Origin: Streptomyces fuscichromogenes | GTDB lineage: Bacteria; Actinomycetota; Actinomycetes; Streptomycetales; Streptomycetaceae | Length of the DNA stretch: 64,000 nucleotides | Assembly (NCBI RefSeq): GCF_014645815.1 | Contig: NZ_BMML01000005.1 | Location: 476,595 to 540,594 of the forward strand | Direction of reading: 5' to 3' | Shown: piece after piece, positions 41,200-49,988 of the stretch | Layout of the letters: every line of letters starts with the position of its first letter | Numbering within the stretch: the stretch's first letter is position 1 | Notes under the pieces: model-generated | What the model was told of the DNA's origin: nothing | The model's database searches: none | Seen by the model: the letters and a program-made list of their open reading frames with translations, nothing else | Made by a program: the position numbers and the translations under genes

Positions 41200-41500
41200 T
41201 ATCCGCTGCCTGCGCACCTGCACGACGAGGATGGTAGCCGCCCCGGCTGGTGCCCGGCATCTCGTTTCGGACCTTGAGTGCCCGGTGGCCAAGCGGAGTA
41301 CAGCTGTCGGCACGGGGCGTCGCCCTGGCAGGCGCAGGCGCAGGCGCAGGCGCAGGCGCAGGCGCAGGCGCTCCGGGGCGTAGAGGTTCCGGGCCACGTG
41401 CACCTCCGGGCCGCCGAAGCCGACGATGTCGACGTGGCCGTCACCACCACTGGCGCCGACGAGGAAGCGGAGGTGCTCCTTGCCCGTCCATACCGGAGCG
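41179..41500 (-). pseudogene. Possible decayed coding fragment with Arg-Leu repeat
   Basis: The minus strand reads PVWTGKEHLRFLVGASGG, then DGHVDIVGFGGPEVHVARN, before entering an (Arg-Leu)n run coded by the CAGGCG repeat. The first part looks like real protein sequence, but no start codon or sensible C-terminus is present. The repeat and the tRNA fragment beyond it suggest a broken gene. The family is not identified. Confidence 0.3.
41329..41370. repeat. Hexanucleotide tandem repeat (CAGGCG)7
   Basis: There are seven perfect copies of CAGGCG. Such short repeats change length by slippage. It lies in a non-coding or decayed region, so an effect on a product is not obvious. Confidence 0.9.
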
Positions 41501-41798
41501 GTCCGAGCGCGAGATTCCGCAATGCGGGCACTCGGACATGACGAGCCGCTTGTGAACGCGGCGCTTGTGCGTCGCGGTCCTGTAAGAGGACGAGGTCAGC
41601 GCTGAGAGAACGGGACGGCTCCCGCAGGCATCGGGCCCGCGGGAGCCGTCGGTTGTACCGTCTGCGGCTGCGAGTCCTGCACCGTCCGGGGCGGCAGCAG
41701 AGAGTCAATGCCAGTGCCTGTACAGCGGTGAGGAAGGCCAAGACACGGCCGCCGGAAGCCCCGCGTCGGTCAAATGGGCGTCCCGCTCGCGGAGTTGA

Positions 41799-42644
41799 TC
41801 AGCGCACGGAGTCGGCGGCGGCGACGATGGCACGGTCGACCGCTCCCGGGCTGATCGACGGAACATCGTGGCCAGAGCGGGTGTAGCTGATGTGGGCGCC
41901 CACCCGCTTGGCCTCGAACTTCTGGGCGGCCGTCGGTACGGCGTGGTCCTCGGTCGAGATGACCGCCCACTTCGGCGTCCTCGCCGGCGGATTCACCGTG
42001 GCCTTGTCGGTGAAGGCCGAGAGGGCGACCGGCTCCTGAGTCACCGAGGCGACCTGGATGTCCGACGTCGACAGCCCGTTGCCGTACACGGTCCCGAACT
42101 TGTCGGCCTTGAGGTACACGTCGGTGTCACCGCCGGGCAGCGGAACGGTGCGGAAGTTCTCCGATACGAGCTGCGACCCGGGGAACTGTCCGATCAGGGA
42201 GCCGGCGGTCTCTCCCGCCTTGGGGATGAGAGCCGCCACGTACACGAGGGCCTTGACCTTCGACGTCTTCGCGGCGACCTGGCTGACGACCTCTCCGGCG
42301 TAGGAGTGGCCGACCAGCACGACAGGGCCCTTGACGGTCTTGAGCTGTGCCTCGACGTAGGCGCTGTCGAAGGCCAGGCCGCGCAGCGGGGTGTCGATCG
42401 CGAGGACCGGGTAGCCGTGGCGTCGCAGGTAGCCGATCTCGCTGTTCCAGCTGGAGGAATCGGCGAACGCCCCGTGGACCAGGACCACCGTCGGCTTCGC
42501 TCGGTGCGCCGCCTGCGAGGCGACGGCGTGGTCGTTCGCCTGGGTCGTGACGGCGCTCGCGTTCGTCACGGCCAGCGAGGCCACGACCGCGCCACTCACA
42601 ATTCCGGCGGTCGCCAGCGCTTTGATTCGAGCGGTGGACTTCAT
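41799..42644 (-). CDS. Secreted alpha/beta hydrolase
   Basis: The product is 281 aa from ATG 42644. A signal peptide (ARIKALATAGIVSGAVVASLAV, cut near NASA) is followed by a small hydrolase: VVLVHGAFADSSSWN, nucleophile elbow VVLVGHSYAGEVVSQV and His in YTRSGHDVPSISP. This is the salicylate-esterase-like/AB-hydrolase 6 group, often acting on small esters. The 38-bp LysR-type motif lies 137-174 bp upstream with the 12-bp half nearer the gene, as expected for an activated promoter. Confidence 0.88.
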   Translation of the reverse strand: MKSTARIKALATAGIVSGAVVASLAVTNASAVTTQANDHAVASQAAHRAKPTVVLVHGAFADSSSWNSEIGYLRRHGYPVLAIDTPLRGLAFDSAYVEAQLKTVKGPVVLVGHSYAGEVVSQVAAKTSKVKALVYVAALIPKAGETAGSLIGQFPGSQLVSENFRTVPLPGGDTDVYLKADKFGTVYGNGLSTSDIQVASVTQEPVALSAFTDKATVNPPARTPKWAVISTEDHAVPTAAQKFEAKRVGAHISYTRSGHDVPSISPGAVDRAIVAAADSVR

Positions 42645-42780
42645 GTGGTGTTGTTCCTCTCGGGTTGTCGAGCCTGATCGGCAGAGGAAGCGGCACGGTC
42701 CGCAAGGGCAGGGAAACCGCATTTGTTACGGCCGGCGGCGCTTCGCAGAATCGACTATGGCGGCCGCATCGGCGGAAGGC

Positions 42781-42818
42781 TAATGCCAATCCTGTTTCTT
42801 TCCATGTCGATCCGGCAT
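42781..42818 (-). promoter_or_regulatory. 38-bp LysR-type motif, site A (secreted hydrolase)
   Basis: Half-site TAATGCCAATCC (42781-42792), an 11-bp spacer, and T-N11-A palindrome ATGTCGATCCGGCAT (42804-42818). The 12-bp half is proximal to the minus-strand hydrolase gene. The rest of 42645-43324 has no supported gene. Confidence 0.7.
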
Positions 42819-43324
42819 GAGCCAGTGGGCTCTCCCGCCGTTCTTCGATATTTTCAGCGCCGAATTTCCCTCGCTTAAAGCGGGCAGAGCTGCTGGCAAT
42901 TGGGCGGCATCCGTGCTGTCCGGCGCGCTTGATTGCCGGTATCTGTTTCGCCTGCGCGGTGGTGTGGGCACTGCGACGGGTACGAACGGGCACGGTCGCC
43001 CGGGGGCGGCCGGCATCGCCGTGACCGGACGACGACCATGTGAGGACGGTGGCGTCGTCAGCATGCCCGCCGGCCAAGTCGGCGGTGTGTCCGTCACGGT
43101 CGGCAGGTTTTCTCTTCCGGTTCAGCCCAGGTCGTGGACGCGGATCGAGGCCATGAACGGCATGCACGAGCACTGAGCCGCCGACGGCCCGTGTCTTCCC
43201 ACGTCGCGACGACGGTGCGTGGGCGTCGGCGACCGCCCGGGCCGCCCGGTCCGCGTCGGACACAACGGCCACCCCACAGCCCGTTCTCGGGCACCGCCAT
43301 GTGTACATCCAGTTAGGACAAGTA

Positions 43325-44728
43325 GTGCGTATACACAAGCTGAGCTCTGCCCTGGTGGGGGTCGTCGCCGTGCTGGCGATGACCACCGGGACACCTGCTT
43401 CCGAAGCGGCGGCCCCCGCCCGGCCTTCCGGAGCGGCAGCCTCCGCCCAGCCGGACTCCGACTCACCCGCGCCTGATGCCCGGCACAGCGAGCGCGTGAT
43501 CCCCGGCACCTCGGGGGCGGCGGCTCGGAGGGGACTGCCCGCCGAGGTCTCCCGGCGGTTCTACGAGCTCAACGCCTCCCGGCACCAGGGCCCGGTCGGC
43601 GTCTACGAGGACGCGCCGTCCGCCACGGATACCACCACCGACGCCTTGTCCTCCTGGACCGGAAAGTACCACGCCTACTGGGGTGTCTTTCCCACCGGCG
43701 CCACCCTGCGCGGCGCGCAGGCCACTCACAGCGTCAACCTTTCGACCCCGGTCACCGGCGACGACACCGTCTATGCGCCGACCCTCGACCCGAGCAACGC
43801 CACCTGCATCGAGATGACCACGATCTACTCCGGGGGCACGATCTGGGTCGGCGCGTGGGACTGGTGTGCGGCGATCCCGGGCTGGGCGAAGTACGTGGTC
43901 GTCGACTCCGCTTTCCTGGACACCTACACAAAGAAGGTGAACGGCCGGCCGTCGTACTCGGTCCAGGACGTTCAGACCAATGCGGCGACCAACGAGTGGA
44001 CTTCGTACCTCTACAACTACGACACGCACGAATGGGAGACCTTCTTCAAGAGCGCGAACACCAGCAAGCTGGGCAGTTCCGGCGGCGGCTGGGACATGAT
44101 GGAGGTCTACACGCACTACGACCCCACGACCGGCCAGGGCCAGTACTGCGCGGAGACCAAGGGCGCGGTGTTCCAGACCACGGGGCTCAAGTACCAGACC
44201 TCCTACGGCGGCGGCTGGACGGCCGCCACGGAGGCCAATTCGAGCGTGGCGACCACGGTGAAGTCGTCCGACCTCGGTTGCTCGGATCTGTCCTACGCGG
44301 TGCTGACGCCGAACAGCGGGTTCTCCCTGACCAACGAGAAGAACCCGACGGGCCCCATCAGCAACTCCGCCGGGATGTGTGTGGACAACCGCGTGGGAGA
44401 CACCACGAACGGCAACCCGGTCCAGCTGTACTGGTGCAACGACACGAACTCGCAGCAGTGGACGCTGAACCTCAACGGCACGATCACGGCTGAGAGCAAG
44501 TGCATGGCCGTCAAGGACGGGGGCACGGCGAACGGCACCGTCGTCGAGCTGTACGACTGCGACGGCTCCGGCGGCCAGAACTGGCAGACGCGCGCCGACG
44601 GCACGATCTACAACCCGCAGTCCGGCAAGTGTCTCGACGGCACCGCCAACTACACCATCGCTCTCACCCAGCTCCAGATCACGAGCTGTACCAGCGCCGT
44701 CAACCAGCGGTGGAACATGCCCACCTGA
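43325..44728 (+). CDS. Secreted protein with C-terminal ricin-type lectin domain
   Basis: The product is 467 aa from GTG 43325 with AGGAC upstream. A signal peptide (KLSSALVGVVAVLAMTTGTP) is followed by a Pro/Ala-rich part, then a domain of about 230 residues with YHAYWGVFPTGATL and YSGGTIWVGAWDWCAAIPG that I cannot assign. From about residue 340 there is a ricin B lectin trefoil with SQQW, GQNW and NQRW repeats and paired Cys. It probably binds extracellular polysaccharide. Catalytic activity of the middle domain is unknown. Confidence 0.75.
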   Translation: MRIHKLSSALVGVVAVLAMTTGTPASEAAAPARPSGAAASAQPDSDSPAPDARHSERVIPGTSGAAARRGLPAEVSRRFYELNASRHQGPVGVYEDAPSATDTTTDALSSWTGKYHAYWGVFPTGATLRGAQATHSVNLSTPVTGDDTVYAPTLDPSNATCIEMTTIYSGGTIWVGAWDWCAAIPGWAKYVVVDSAFLDTYTKKVNGRPSYSVQDVQTNAATNEWTSYLYNYDTHEWETFFKSANTSKLGSSGGGWDMMEVYTHYDPTTGQGQYCAETKGAVFQTTGLKYQTSYGGGWTAATEANSSVATTVKSSDLGCSDLSYAVLTPNSGFSLTNEKNPTGPISNSAGMCVDNRVGDTTNGNPVQLYWCNDTNSQQWTLNLNGTITAESKCMAVKDGGTANGTVVELYDCDGSGGQNWQTRADGTIYNPQSGKCLDGTANYTIALTQLQITSCTSAVNQRWNMPT

Positions 44729-45055
44729 TCCCTCATCGGGGAGGGGGGCGGCCTGCCGAGGGCGTGCTCAGGTACCTGGTAAGCCACCCTGCGAGGGGAT
44801 GCCACGAAGTCTCCGGTGGGGGCCGGCCTCACGCGGACCAGGACGCGTGCCGGCCCATGACGCCGGACGCGACGAGGCTCCCGCCGCATCTCCGTCCCTT
44901 CCTCCACCCCCTGTCGTCCAGCCCGCTGTCCAAGCGTTCAGGAGCGCGGCCCTCACGGCCTCCTCCGATTCCGCCTCTTCGCCCGGTTCCGTCGCTCGTT
45001 CGTCCATGTTCATTTCTCCGTCGGTCCGTTCATCTCCGGGGCACGAAGCCGCAGT
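44729..45055. other. Intergenic region, no gene seen
   Basis: These 327 bp lie between two convergent genes, the lectin protein and the receiver-like regulator. No clear terminator with strong symmetry and no supported frame was found. Confidence 0.4.
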
Positions 45056-45817
45056 TCAGTGGGGGGCGACGCATCCATCCTCGACGAGGCCCAGGAACGT
45101 CGTGCGCCCCCATTGGGTCGTGCAGTCGACCGCAAGCCCGTCACGCGCAAGCCGCTCGTTGAGCCGCACGATTCTGCCCTGCAACGCTCGGCGGCTCATC
45201 GGTTCCCCGGCTGTGCCGAGCAGGAGGCACAGATCGTGACAGCACCACGGCCGCGAGGCGGAACAGAGAATGTCCAACAGCACCTGCTGGGAATGCTGCT
45301 GGGGGCGGGCAGCGCGAAACGGCGGTGAATCAGCGACCCGCCGCCGCGGTGAGCGCCGCATGTCCAGCCATCGGCGCTCTGCGGCGATTCTGCTGGCGAG
45401 TTCCCTGGGCGGCGAGTCGCGGGGGAGGACATTGGCGGCCCCCGCCAGCAGAAGCCGCACGGAATCCGTGTGATCCGGTACGAGTACGACCACGGACGCG
45501 ATGTTGCTGAGCGCGCGCACGCGTCGCTCAAGACCGTCGCTCCACTGCGAACCGGGTACGTCCAGGACGGTGAGGTGGGGGCCGGCCTCGTGCAGCAGGG
45601 CGCCGTAAGCCCGTTCGGAGCCCCAGGTGTGCGTCTGGGCGGGCAGTACCCGCTGACTGCGCATGGCGCGGAGCAGCGACGCCGTCCGCTCGCGCTGCAG
45701 CGTGAGCACGATGCTCACCGGATAGGTGACGTCCTCCTCTTCCGCGAGCTCTTCCACGCGCTCTTCCACGGGACCGACGGGACCGACGGGACCGTGGGCG
45801 ATGCTGAGGGCAGTCAT
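45056..45817 (-). CDS. Receiver-like regulator with C-terminal winged-helix
   Basis: The product is 253 aa from ATG 45817 (GGAGG 12 nt upstream). The start contains a GPVGPVGPVEERVEELAEEE segment. The middle resembles a response-regulator receiver (VSIVLTLQRERTASLLRAMR, SVVVLVPDHTDSVRLLLAGA) but without a clear phospho-acceptor Asp. The end looks like a wHTH (SQQVLLDILCSASRPWCCHD, then MSRRALQGRIVRLNERLARD). I infer an atypical DNA-binding regulator. LysR motif site G is upstream, oriented toward it. Confidence 0.6.
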   Translation of the reverse strand: MTALSIAHGPVGPVGPVEERVEELAEEEDVTYPVSIVLTLQRERTASLLRAMRSQRVLPAQTHTWGSERAYGALLHEAGPHLTVLDVPGSQWSDGLERRVRALSNIASVVVLVPDHTDSVRLLLAGAANVLPRDSPPRELASRIAAERRWLDMRRSPRRRVADSPPFRAARPQQHSQQVLLDILCSASRPWCCHDLCLLLGTAGEPMSRRALQGRIVRLNERLARDGLAVDCTTQWGRTTFLGLVEDGCVAPH

Positions 45818-45968
45818 GTTCGGTGTTCGTCCTCCGGGGTTGCAGCGCCCGGACGTGGGCCTGGAGGCGTTGGCGAAGGCCGGCCTGCTCGGGCGTCGGC
45901 GGGTCGCCGGGCGGCAGAGGCAGACCTGACCCGCCCGCCGATTCTCGGTCAGGTCCAGCCGATACCGC

Positions 45969-46006
45969 CCATACCGACCGGGGTCGTTCCGATGCCGGAT
46001 CGGCAT
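45969..46006 (-). promoter_or_regulatory. 38-bp LysR-type motif, site G (receiver-like regulator)
   Basis: Half-site CCATACCGACCG (45969-45980), an 11-bp spacer and palindrome ATGCCGGATCGGCAT (45992-46006). It is 152 bp upstream of the minus-strand regulator and also within the region upstream of the MFS operon at 46315. The rest of 45818-46314 shows no gene. Confidence 0.65.
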
Positions 46007-46314
46007 GCCACCAGCCCGCCGCCGCCTCGTCCGCCGCACCTGCCGCGCCGAAGTGTCCGTTCGGTCCCTGTCGAGGTCCCGTCGGTACCCGATGGGCTAC
46101 GGCAGCCGTGAGCACGTCACCCGGAGCCCTACGTTGGTCCCCGTCGGCCTCCCCCGGTCCCCCTCGGCGGGAGGCCGCCCTGATGCCCGTCGAGTCGCCC
46201 GCGGCGTCGGAGTCATGGAGAGCACGGCCCGCCGAAAGGCCAGGTGACGTGCGCCCTTTGGGCTGCCGCTCGCGTGTCCCGCTCCGCCCTTCCCGTACAG
46301 AGAGCCGAACAACG

Positions 46315-47565
46315 ATGCTCGAAGAGCTTCATGCCAAGTCCGAGGCAAGGGCCAGGCCGCCCGGCGGGTGGGCCGACGACGACGCGGTTGTCCGCCGCAG
46401 GTCGGCTGTCTTCTTGTCGACCGTCCTCACCACGTTCCTCGTCGCCTCCAGTGCGCCCACCCCGCTCTACCGCGTCTACCAGGCGAGTTGGCACCTCTCC
46501 TCCGGCACGGTCACCGTGGTCTACGGCGTGTACTGCCTGAGCGTCCTGGTCGCGCTCCTGACCGTCGGCGCGCTTTCCGACCATGTCGGCCGACGGCCGG
46601 TCATCGGTGCAGCTCTCGCCCTCGAAGCACTGTCCATGCTGCTTTTCCTGCAGGCCGGCGGCGTGACCTGGCTGATCCTCGCCCGGACGCTCCAGGGACT
46701 GGCCACAGGTGCCGCGACGAGTGCACTGGGCGCTGCCCTGCTCGACGTGACCAGGCGGTGGGGACCTCTGTTCGTCAGCATCGCACCGCTCATCGGCATG
46801 GCGTTGGGGACGATCGGCACGAGCCTGCTCATGGACCTGATTCCGGCTCACCTCGGCAGCGTGTACGCGCTGCTGTTCGGCGCGCTGGCCGCGCAGATGC
46901 TGGGCCTGGCCTTCCTGCCGGAGTCGAGGTCGCCGAGGCCGGGCGCCTGGCTTTCACTCCGACCACGCATCCGCGCTCCCCGGTCCGGTCGCCGAGCCCT
47001 CCTCGTCACCGCACCCGTGTTCGTGGCCGTCTGGGCTCTGGGCGGTTTCTATCTGTCCCTCGGGCCCGATCTGGTGCAGGGCATCACAGGATCGGCGTCG
47101 TCGGCCGCCGACGGGCTGGTCGTGTCCCTGCTGACCGCCAGCGCGGTACCCGCTGTGCTGCTGACCCGGCATGCCGACGCCGGCCGAACGGCTCTGGTCG
47201 GCTCGCTGTTTCTGACGACGGGGGTGGCCGTCACGCTGCTGGCCGCGCACCGCGACTCCGCCGCAGCCCTGTACGTGGGGACCGCGGTGGCCGGTGCGGG
47301 ATTCGGCCCCGCGTTCCAGGGCGGCGTCCGTCTGGTGACGGCGAACGTCCTCGCGACGGAACGGGCGGGCCTGATGGCCGCCATCTACACCATCACCTAT
47401 ACGTCGATGTGCGTTCCGGTACTGGTCACGGGTTTACTCGTCGGCGAATACGGCCTCCTGCACTGCACCTTGTTCTTCGGCGTTTTCGTCATGGCGCTCT
47501 CGTTGACACCGTTCGCGGGTCTGGGGAAATTCTGCGCCCGTATATCAAGCCCATATATCAAGTAG
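46315..47565 (+). CDS. MFS transporter (drug exporter-like)
   Basis: The product is 416 aa from ATG 46315. About 12 helices are visible; the loop 2-3 signature is present as GALSDHVGRRPVIGAAL. The order and length fit the DHA-type MFS family. The protein starts with a 35-residue polar segment. It is followed after 13 bp by the vanX-like gene and then ddl, so the exporter may belong to a cell-wall-related resistance operon. The substrate is not known. Confidence 0.85.
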   Translation: MLEELHAKSEARARPPGGWADDDAVVRRRSAVFLSTVLTTFLVASSAPTPLYRVYQASWHLSSGTVTVVYGVYCLSVLVALLTVGALSDHVGRRPVIGAALALEALSMLLFLQAGGVTWLILARTLQGLATGAATSALGAALLDVTRRWGPLFVSIAPLIGMALGTIGTSLLMDLIPAHLGSVYALLFGALAAQMLGLAFLPESRSPRPGAWLSLRPRIRAPRSGRRALLVTAPVFVAVWALGGFYLSLGPDLVQGITGSASSAADGLVVSLLTASAVPAVLLTRHADAGRTALVGSLFLTTGVAVTLLAAHRDSAAALYVGTAVAGAGFGPAFQGGVRLVTANVLATERAGLMAAIYTITYTSMCVPVLVTGLLVGEYGLLHCTLFFGVFVMALSLTPFAGLGKFCARISSPYIK

Positions 47566-47578
47566 AAGGTACGGCATA

Positions 47579-48394
47579 GTGATGATCAACAATGTGCGCA
47601 TGCGCGTCCCCATGCTGCTGGCACTTCTGGCGGCCGCCCTTGTCACGGTGACGAGCGCCTCGGTCACCGCGCAGGCCGCCGACACGGAAGACAAGGCACC
47701 CGCCGATTTCGTGGCGCTCCACGACGTGGCCCCCGCGATTCTGCAGGAGATCCGCTACGCCACGCCTCACAACTTCATCGGCACGCCGATCAACGGCTAC
47801 GCCGAACCGCTGTGCATCGTCACCGCCCCGACGGCACAGGCCCTGGCGAAGGCCGAGCGCTACTTCCTGACGCAGGGCTACACGCTGAAGGTGTACGACT
47901 GCTACCGGCCGCAGCGTGCGGTGGACCAGTTCGTCGACTGGGCCCAGGATCTGACCGACCTGAAGATGAAGGACGAGTTCTACCCGCAGGTGGACAAGGC
48001 CGACCTCTTCGCCGACGGGTACATCGCGGCGAAGTCGGGGCACAGCCGTGGCAGCACGATCGACCTCACGCTCGTGAAGCTGCCGGTCCACCCGACGCGT
48101 TCCTACGTTCCCGGGGAAAAGCTCGAGCCGTGCTACGCGCCGGCGGCGCAGAGGTTCCCGGACAACTCGATCGACATGGGCACCGGCTACGACTGCTTCG
48201 ACACGCTCGCGCACACCCTCGACCCGCGCATCGTGGGAGTCCAGCACAGCAACAGACTGCTGCTCAAGAACGAGCTCGAGTCTCTCGGATTCGTGAATCT
48301 CGCCGAGGAATGGTGGCACTTCACCTTCGCCGCCGAGCCCTACCCGTCCACCTATTTCGACTTCCCTGTCTCCCGGTCCTCGCTGACCAGCTGA
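47579..48394 (+). CDS. Secreted D-Ala-D-Ala dipeptidase, VanX-like
   Basis: The product is 271 aa from GTG 47579 (AGAAGG 9 nt upstream; ATG 47582 is possible). It carries a signal peptide (VPMLLALLAAALVTVTSASV). The peptidase M15D zinc set is visible as SGHSRGSTIDLTL (His, Asp) and AEEWWHFTF (ExxWH). VanX cleaves D-Ala-D-Ala in the cytoplasm of glycopeptide-resistant cells; a secreted form would act on external dipeptides or peptidoglycan fragments instead. Its pairing with a ligase gene is notable. Confidence 0.88.
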   Translation: MMINNVRMRVPMLLALLAAALVTVTSASVTAQAADTEDKAPADFVALHDVAPAILQEIRYATPHNFIGTPINGYAEPLCIVTAPTAQALAKAERYFLTQGYTLKVYDCYRPQRAVDQFVDWAQDLTDLKMKDEFYPQVDKADLFADGYIAAKSGHSRGSTIDLTLVKLPVHPTRSYVPGEKLEPCYAPAAQRFPDNSIDMGTGYDCFDTLAHTLDPRIVGVQHSNRLLLKNELESLGFVNLAEEWWHFTFAAEPYPSTYFDFPVSRSSLTS

Positions 48395-48424
48395 CCGGAC
48401 AACCGAGGACTCCGGTCCACCAGT

Positions 48425-48464
48425 GTGCGGCGCCGGCCTTCCGACCGGAAGGCCGGCGCCGCAC
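48425..48464. terminator. 18-bp perfect hairpin between vanX-like gene and ddl
   Basis: The arms 48425-48442 and 48447-48464 are perfectly complementary around the 4-nt loop GACC. It starts 30 bp after the dipeptidase stop and ends 24 bp before the ligase start. It could terminate transcription or attenuate expression of the ligase gene. No U-tract follows. Confidence 0.7.
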
Positions 48465-48488
48465 AGCGAAGGAAGCAGGGCAGAGACC

Positions 48489-49643
48489 ATGACCGAACAA
48501 TCCACCTCCCCTCCGTCCGGATCGCGCCGCAGGCCGCTGGTGGTGCTCCTCTTCGGCGGCCGGAGCTCGGAGCACGGCATTTCCGTCGTGACCGCGGGGG
48601 CCGTACTGCGAGCCATCGACCGGACGAAGTACGACGTCCTGCCGGTGGGCATCACCCAGGACGGGCGCTGGGTCCTGACGGCGGACGATCCCGAGCGCAT
48701 GGCGATGGCAGGCCGGCGGCAGCCCAGGGTCGAGCAGCTCACGGATTCCGACCGGGGCAACATCGTCATCTCCGTCGACCCGACCGACCGGACCGTCGTC
48801 CGCGGTGAACGCGGCGCGGAGGCCAAGGTGCTCGGCGAAGTGGACGTGGTCTTCCCCGTACTGCACGGACCGTACGGCGAGGACGGCACCGTGCAGGGCC
48901 TGCTGGAGCTGTCCGGCATCCCCTACGTCGGCGCGGGCGTTCTCGCCTCGGCGGTCGGCCAGGACAAGGAGTACATGAAGAGGGTGTTCAGCTCGTTCGG
49001 CCTGGCGGTCGGACCGTACCTGGTGGTCAGACCCCGTGAGTGGCAGTCCGACGCGGTGGGTGCCCGCGAGAGAATCGGCCGCTTCGCCGACGGGTACGGC
49101 TGGCCGCTGTTCGTGAAACCGGCACGCGCCGGCTCTTCGATCGGTATCACCAGGGTCGACGGGCCGCCGGGGCTGGAGGACGCGATCGCGGAGGCGCACC
49201 GGCATGACGCGAAGATCGTCGTGGAGGCCCTGGTGCAGGGCCGCGAGATCGAGTGCGGAGTGCTTGAGTTCCCCGAGGGACCGCGAGCCAGCGTGCCGGC
49301 CGAGATCCCGGCGCCCGACGCGCGTGCGTACTACGACTTCGAGGCGAAGTACCTCGAATCCACTCCCGGAGTGGTCCCCGCGGCGCTGACCGACAGCCAG
49401 ACCAGTGAGGTGCGCCGACTGGCCGTCAAGGCGTTCGAGGCGGCCTCTTGCGAGGGGCTGGTCCGTGCGGACTTCTTCCTCACCGAGGAGGGACGATTCG
49501 TGATCAACGAGATCAACACCATGCCCGGCTTCACCCCCGTCTCGATGTACCCGCAGATGTGGGCGGCCAGTGGCATCGGATACGCAGACCTGGTGGATCG
49601 TCTGATCCAGGCGGCGCTGCGACGGACCACCGGGCTCAGGTGA
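48489..49643 (+). CDS. ddl: D-alanine-D-alanine ligase
   Basis: The product is 384 aa from ATG 48489 with GAAGGA upstream. ATP-grasp marks are LFGGRSSEHGISV at the N-terminus, VFPVLHGPYGEDGTVQG, FVKPARAGSSIGI and FVINEINTMPGFTP. The omega-loop reads YYDFEAKYLES, the Tyr-type loop of D-Ala-D-Ala ligases; VanA-type D-Ala-D-Lac ligases have a different sequence here. It therefore probably makes the normal dipeptide. Beside a D-Ala-D-Ala peptidase and an exporter, it may be a duplicated resistant ligase, for example against a D-Ala analogue. Confidence 0.92.
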   Translation: MTEQSTSPPSGSRRRPLVVLLFGGRSSEHGISVVTAGAVLRAIDRTKYDVLPVGITQDGRWVLTADDPERMAMAGRRQPRVEQLTDSDRGNIVISVDPTDRTVVRGERGAEAKVLGEVDVVFPVLHGPYGEDGTVQGLLELSGIPYVGAGVLASAVGQDKEYMKRVFSSFGLAVGPYLVVRPREWQSDAVGARERIGRFADGYGWPLFVKPARAGSSIGITRVDGPPGLEDAIAEAHRHDAKIVVEALVQGREIECGVLEFPEGPRASVPAEIPAPDARAYYDFEAKYLESTPGVVPAALTDSQTSEVRRLAVKAFEAASCEGLVRADFFLTEEGRFVINEINTMPGFTPVSMYPQMWAASGIGYADLVDRLIQAALRRTTGLR

Positions 49644-49882
49644 TCCGAGCCGGATCGCGCCCGGCCGCAGGGCTATAAAACTCGGGGATTTGCCGAGTAC
49701 TGAACACCGTGAAGTCTTCAACCGTTGCCGCACCGAGACAGAGCGGAATTATTTCACATCGGCACCGTCGGTGACCGGCGGCAAATGTGGGCAGAGTCGC
49801 GGGCATGGCATGGCAGGGCAACCAGCCACCGCCGGAGGCCACTTTACGCCAGTCAATCATGGTCATGGATGCCCGTCGGCGC

Positions 49883-49920
49883 CAATGCCGATTCGCGTAG
49901 AAGTCATGCCGGTTGGGCAT
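49883..49920. promoter_or_regulatory. 38-bp LysR-type motif, site B (lysR 1)
   Basis: Half-site CAATGCCGATTC (49883-49894), an 11-bp spacer and palindrome ATGCCGGTTGGGCAT (49906-49920), 68 bp upstream of the lysR start. The palindrome is proximal to lysR, the usual arrangement for autorepression. 49644-49882 contains no supported gene. Confidence 0.7.
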
Positions 49921-49988
49921 TGCCAAAGCCCAAGACGCCTTTCCGGATCGCAGTTCGACAGGAAAAGCGGCGTGGTTAACATGGCGTC

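Larger units (their letters stand above)
40956..41798. other. Gene-poor stretch with tRNA fragment and repeats
   Basis: There is no intact gene in 843 bp. It holds a tRNA-Gly(TCC) 3' fragment (41151-41199), a (CAGGCG)7 repeat (41329-41370) and a possible decayed frame on the minus strand. It looks like an old junction or deletion scar. Confidence 0.5.

Noticed and set aside
41329..41370. The CAGGCG run as a CRISPR-like array
   Set aside because: The units are only 6 bp and contiguous, with no spacers and no cas genes nearby. I see no CRISPR array anywhere in the window.
42817..43176. A 119-aa frame upstream of the lectin protein
   Set aside because: It begins inside or next to LysR motif site A, has no ribosome site and no recognisable features.
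47579..49643. A complete vancomycin-resistance (vanHAX) operon
   Set aside because: There is no vanH dehydrogenase, the ligase has a D-Ala-D-Ala-type omega-loop, the order differs and the VanX-like protein is secreted.
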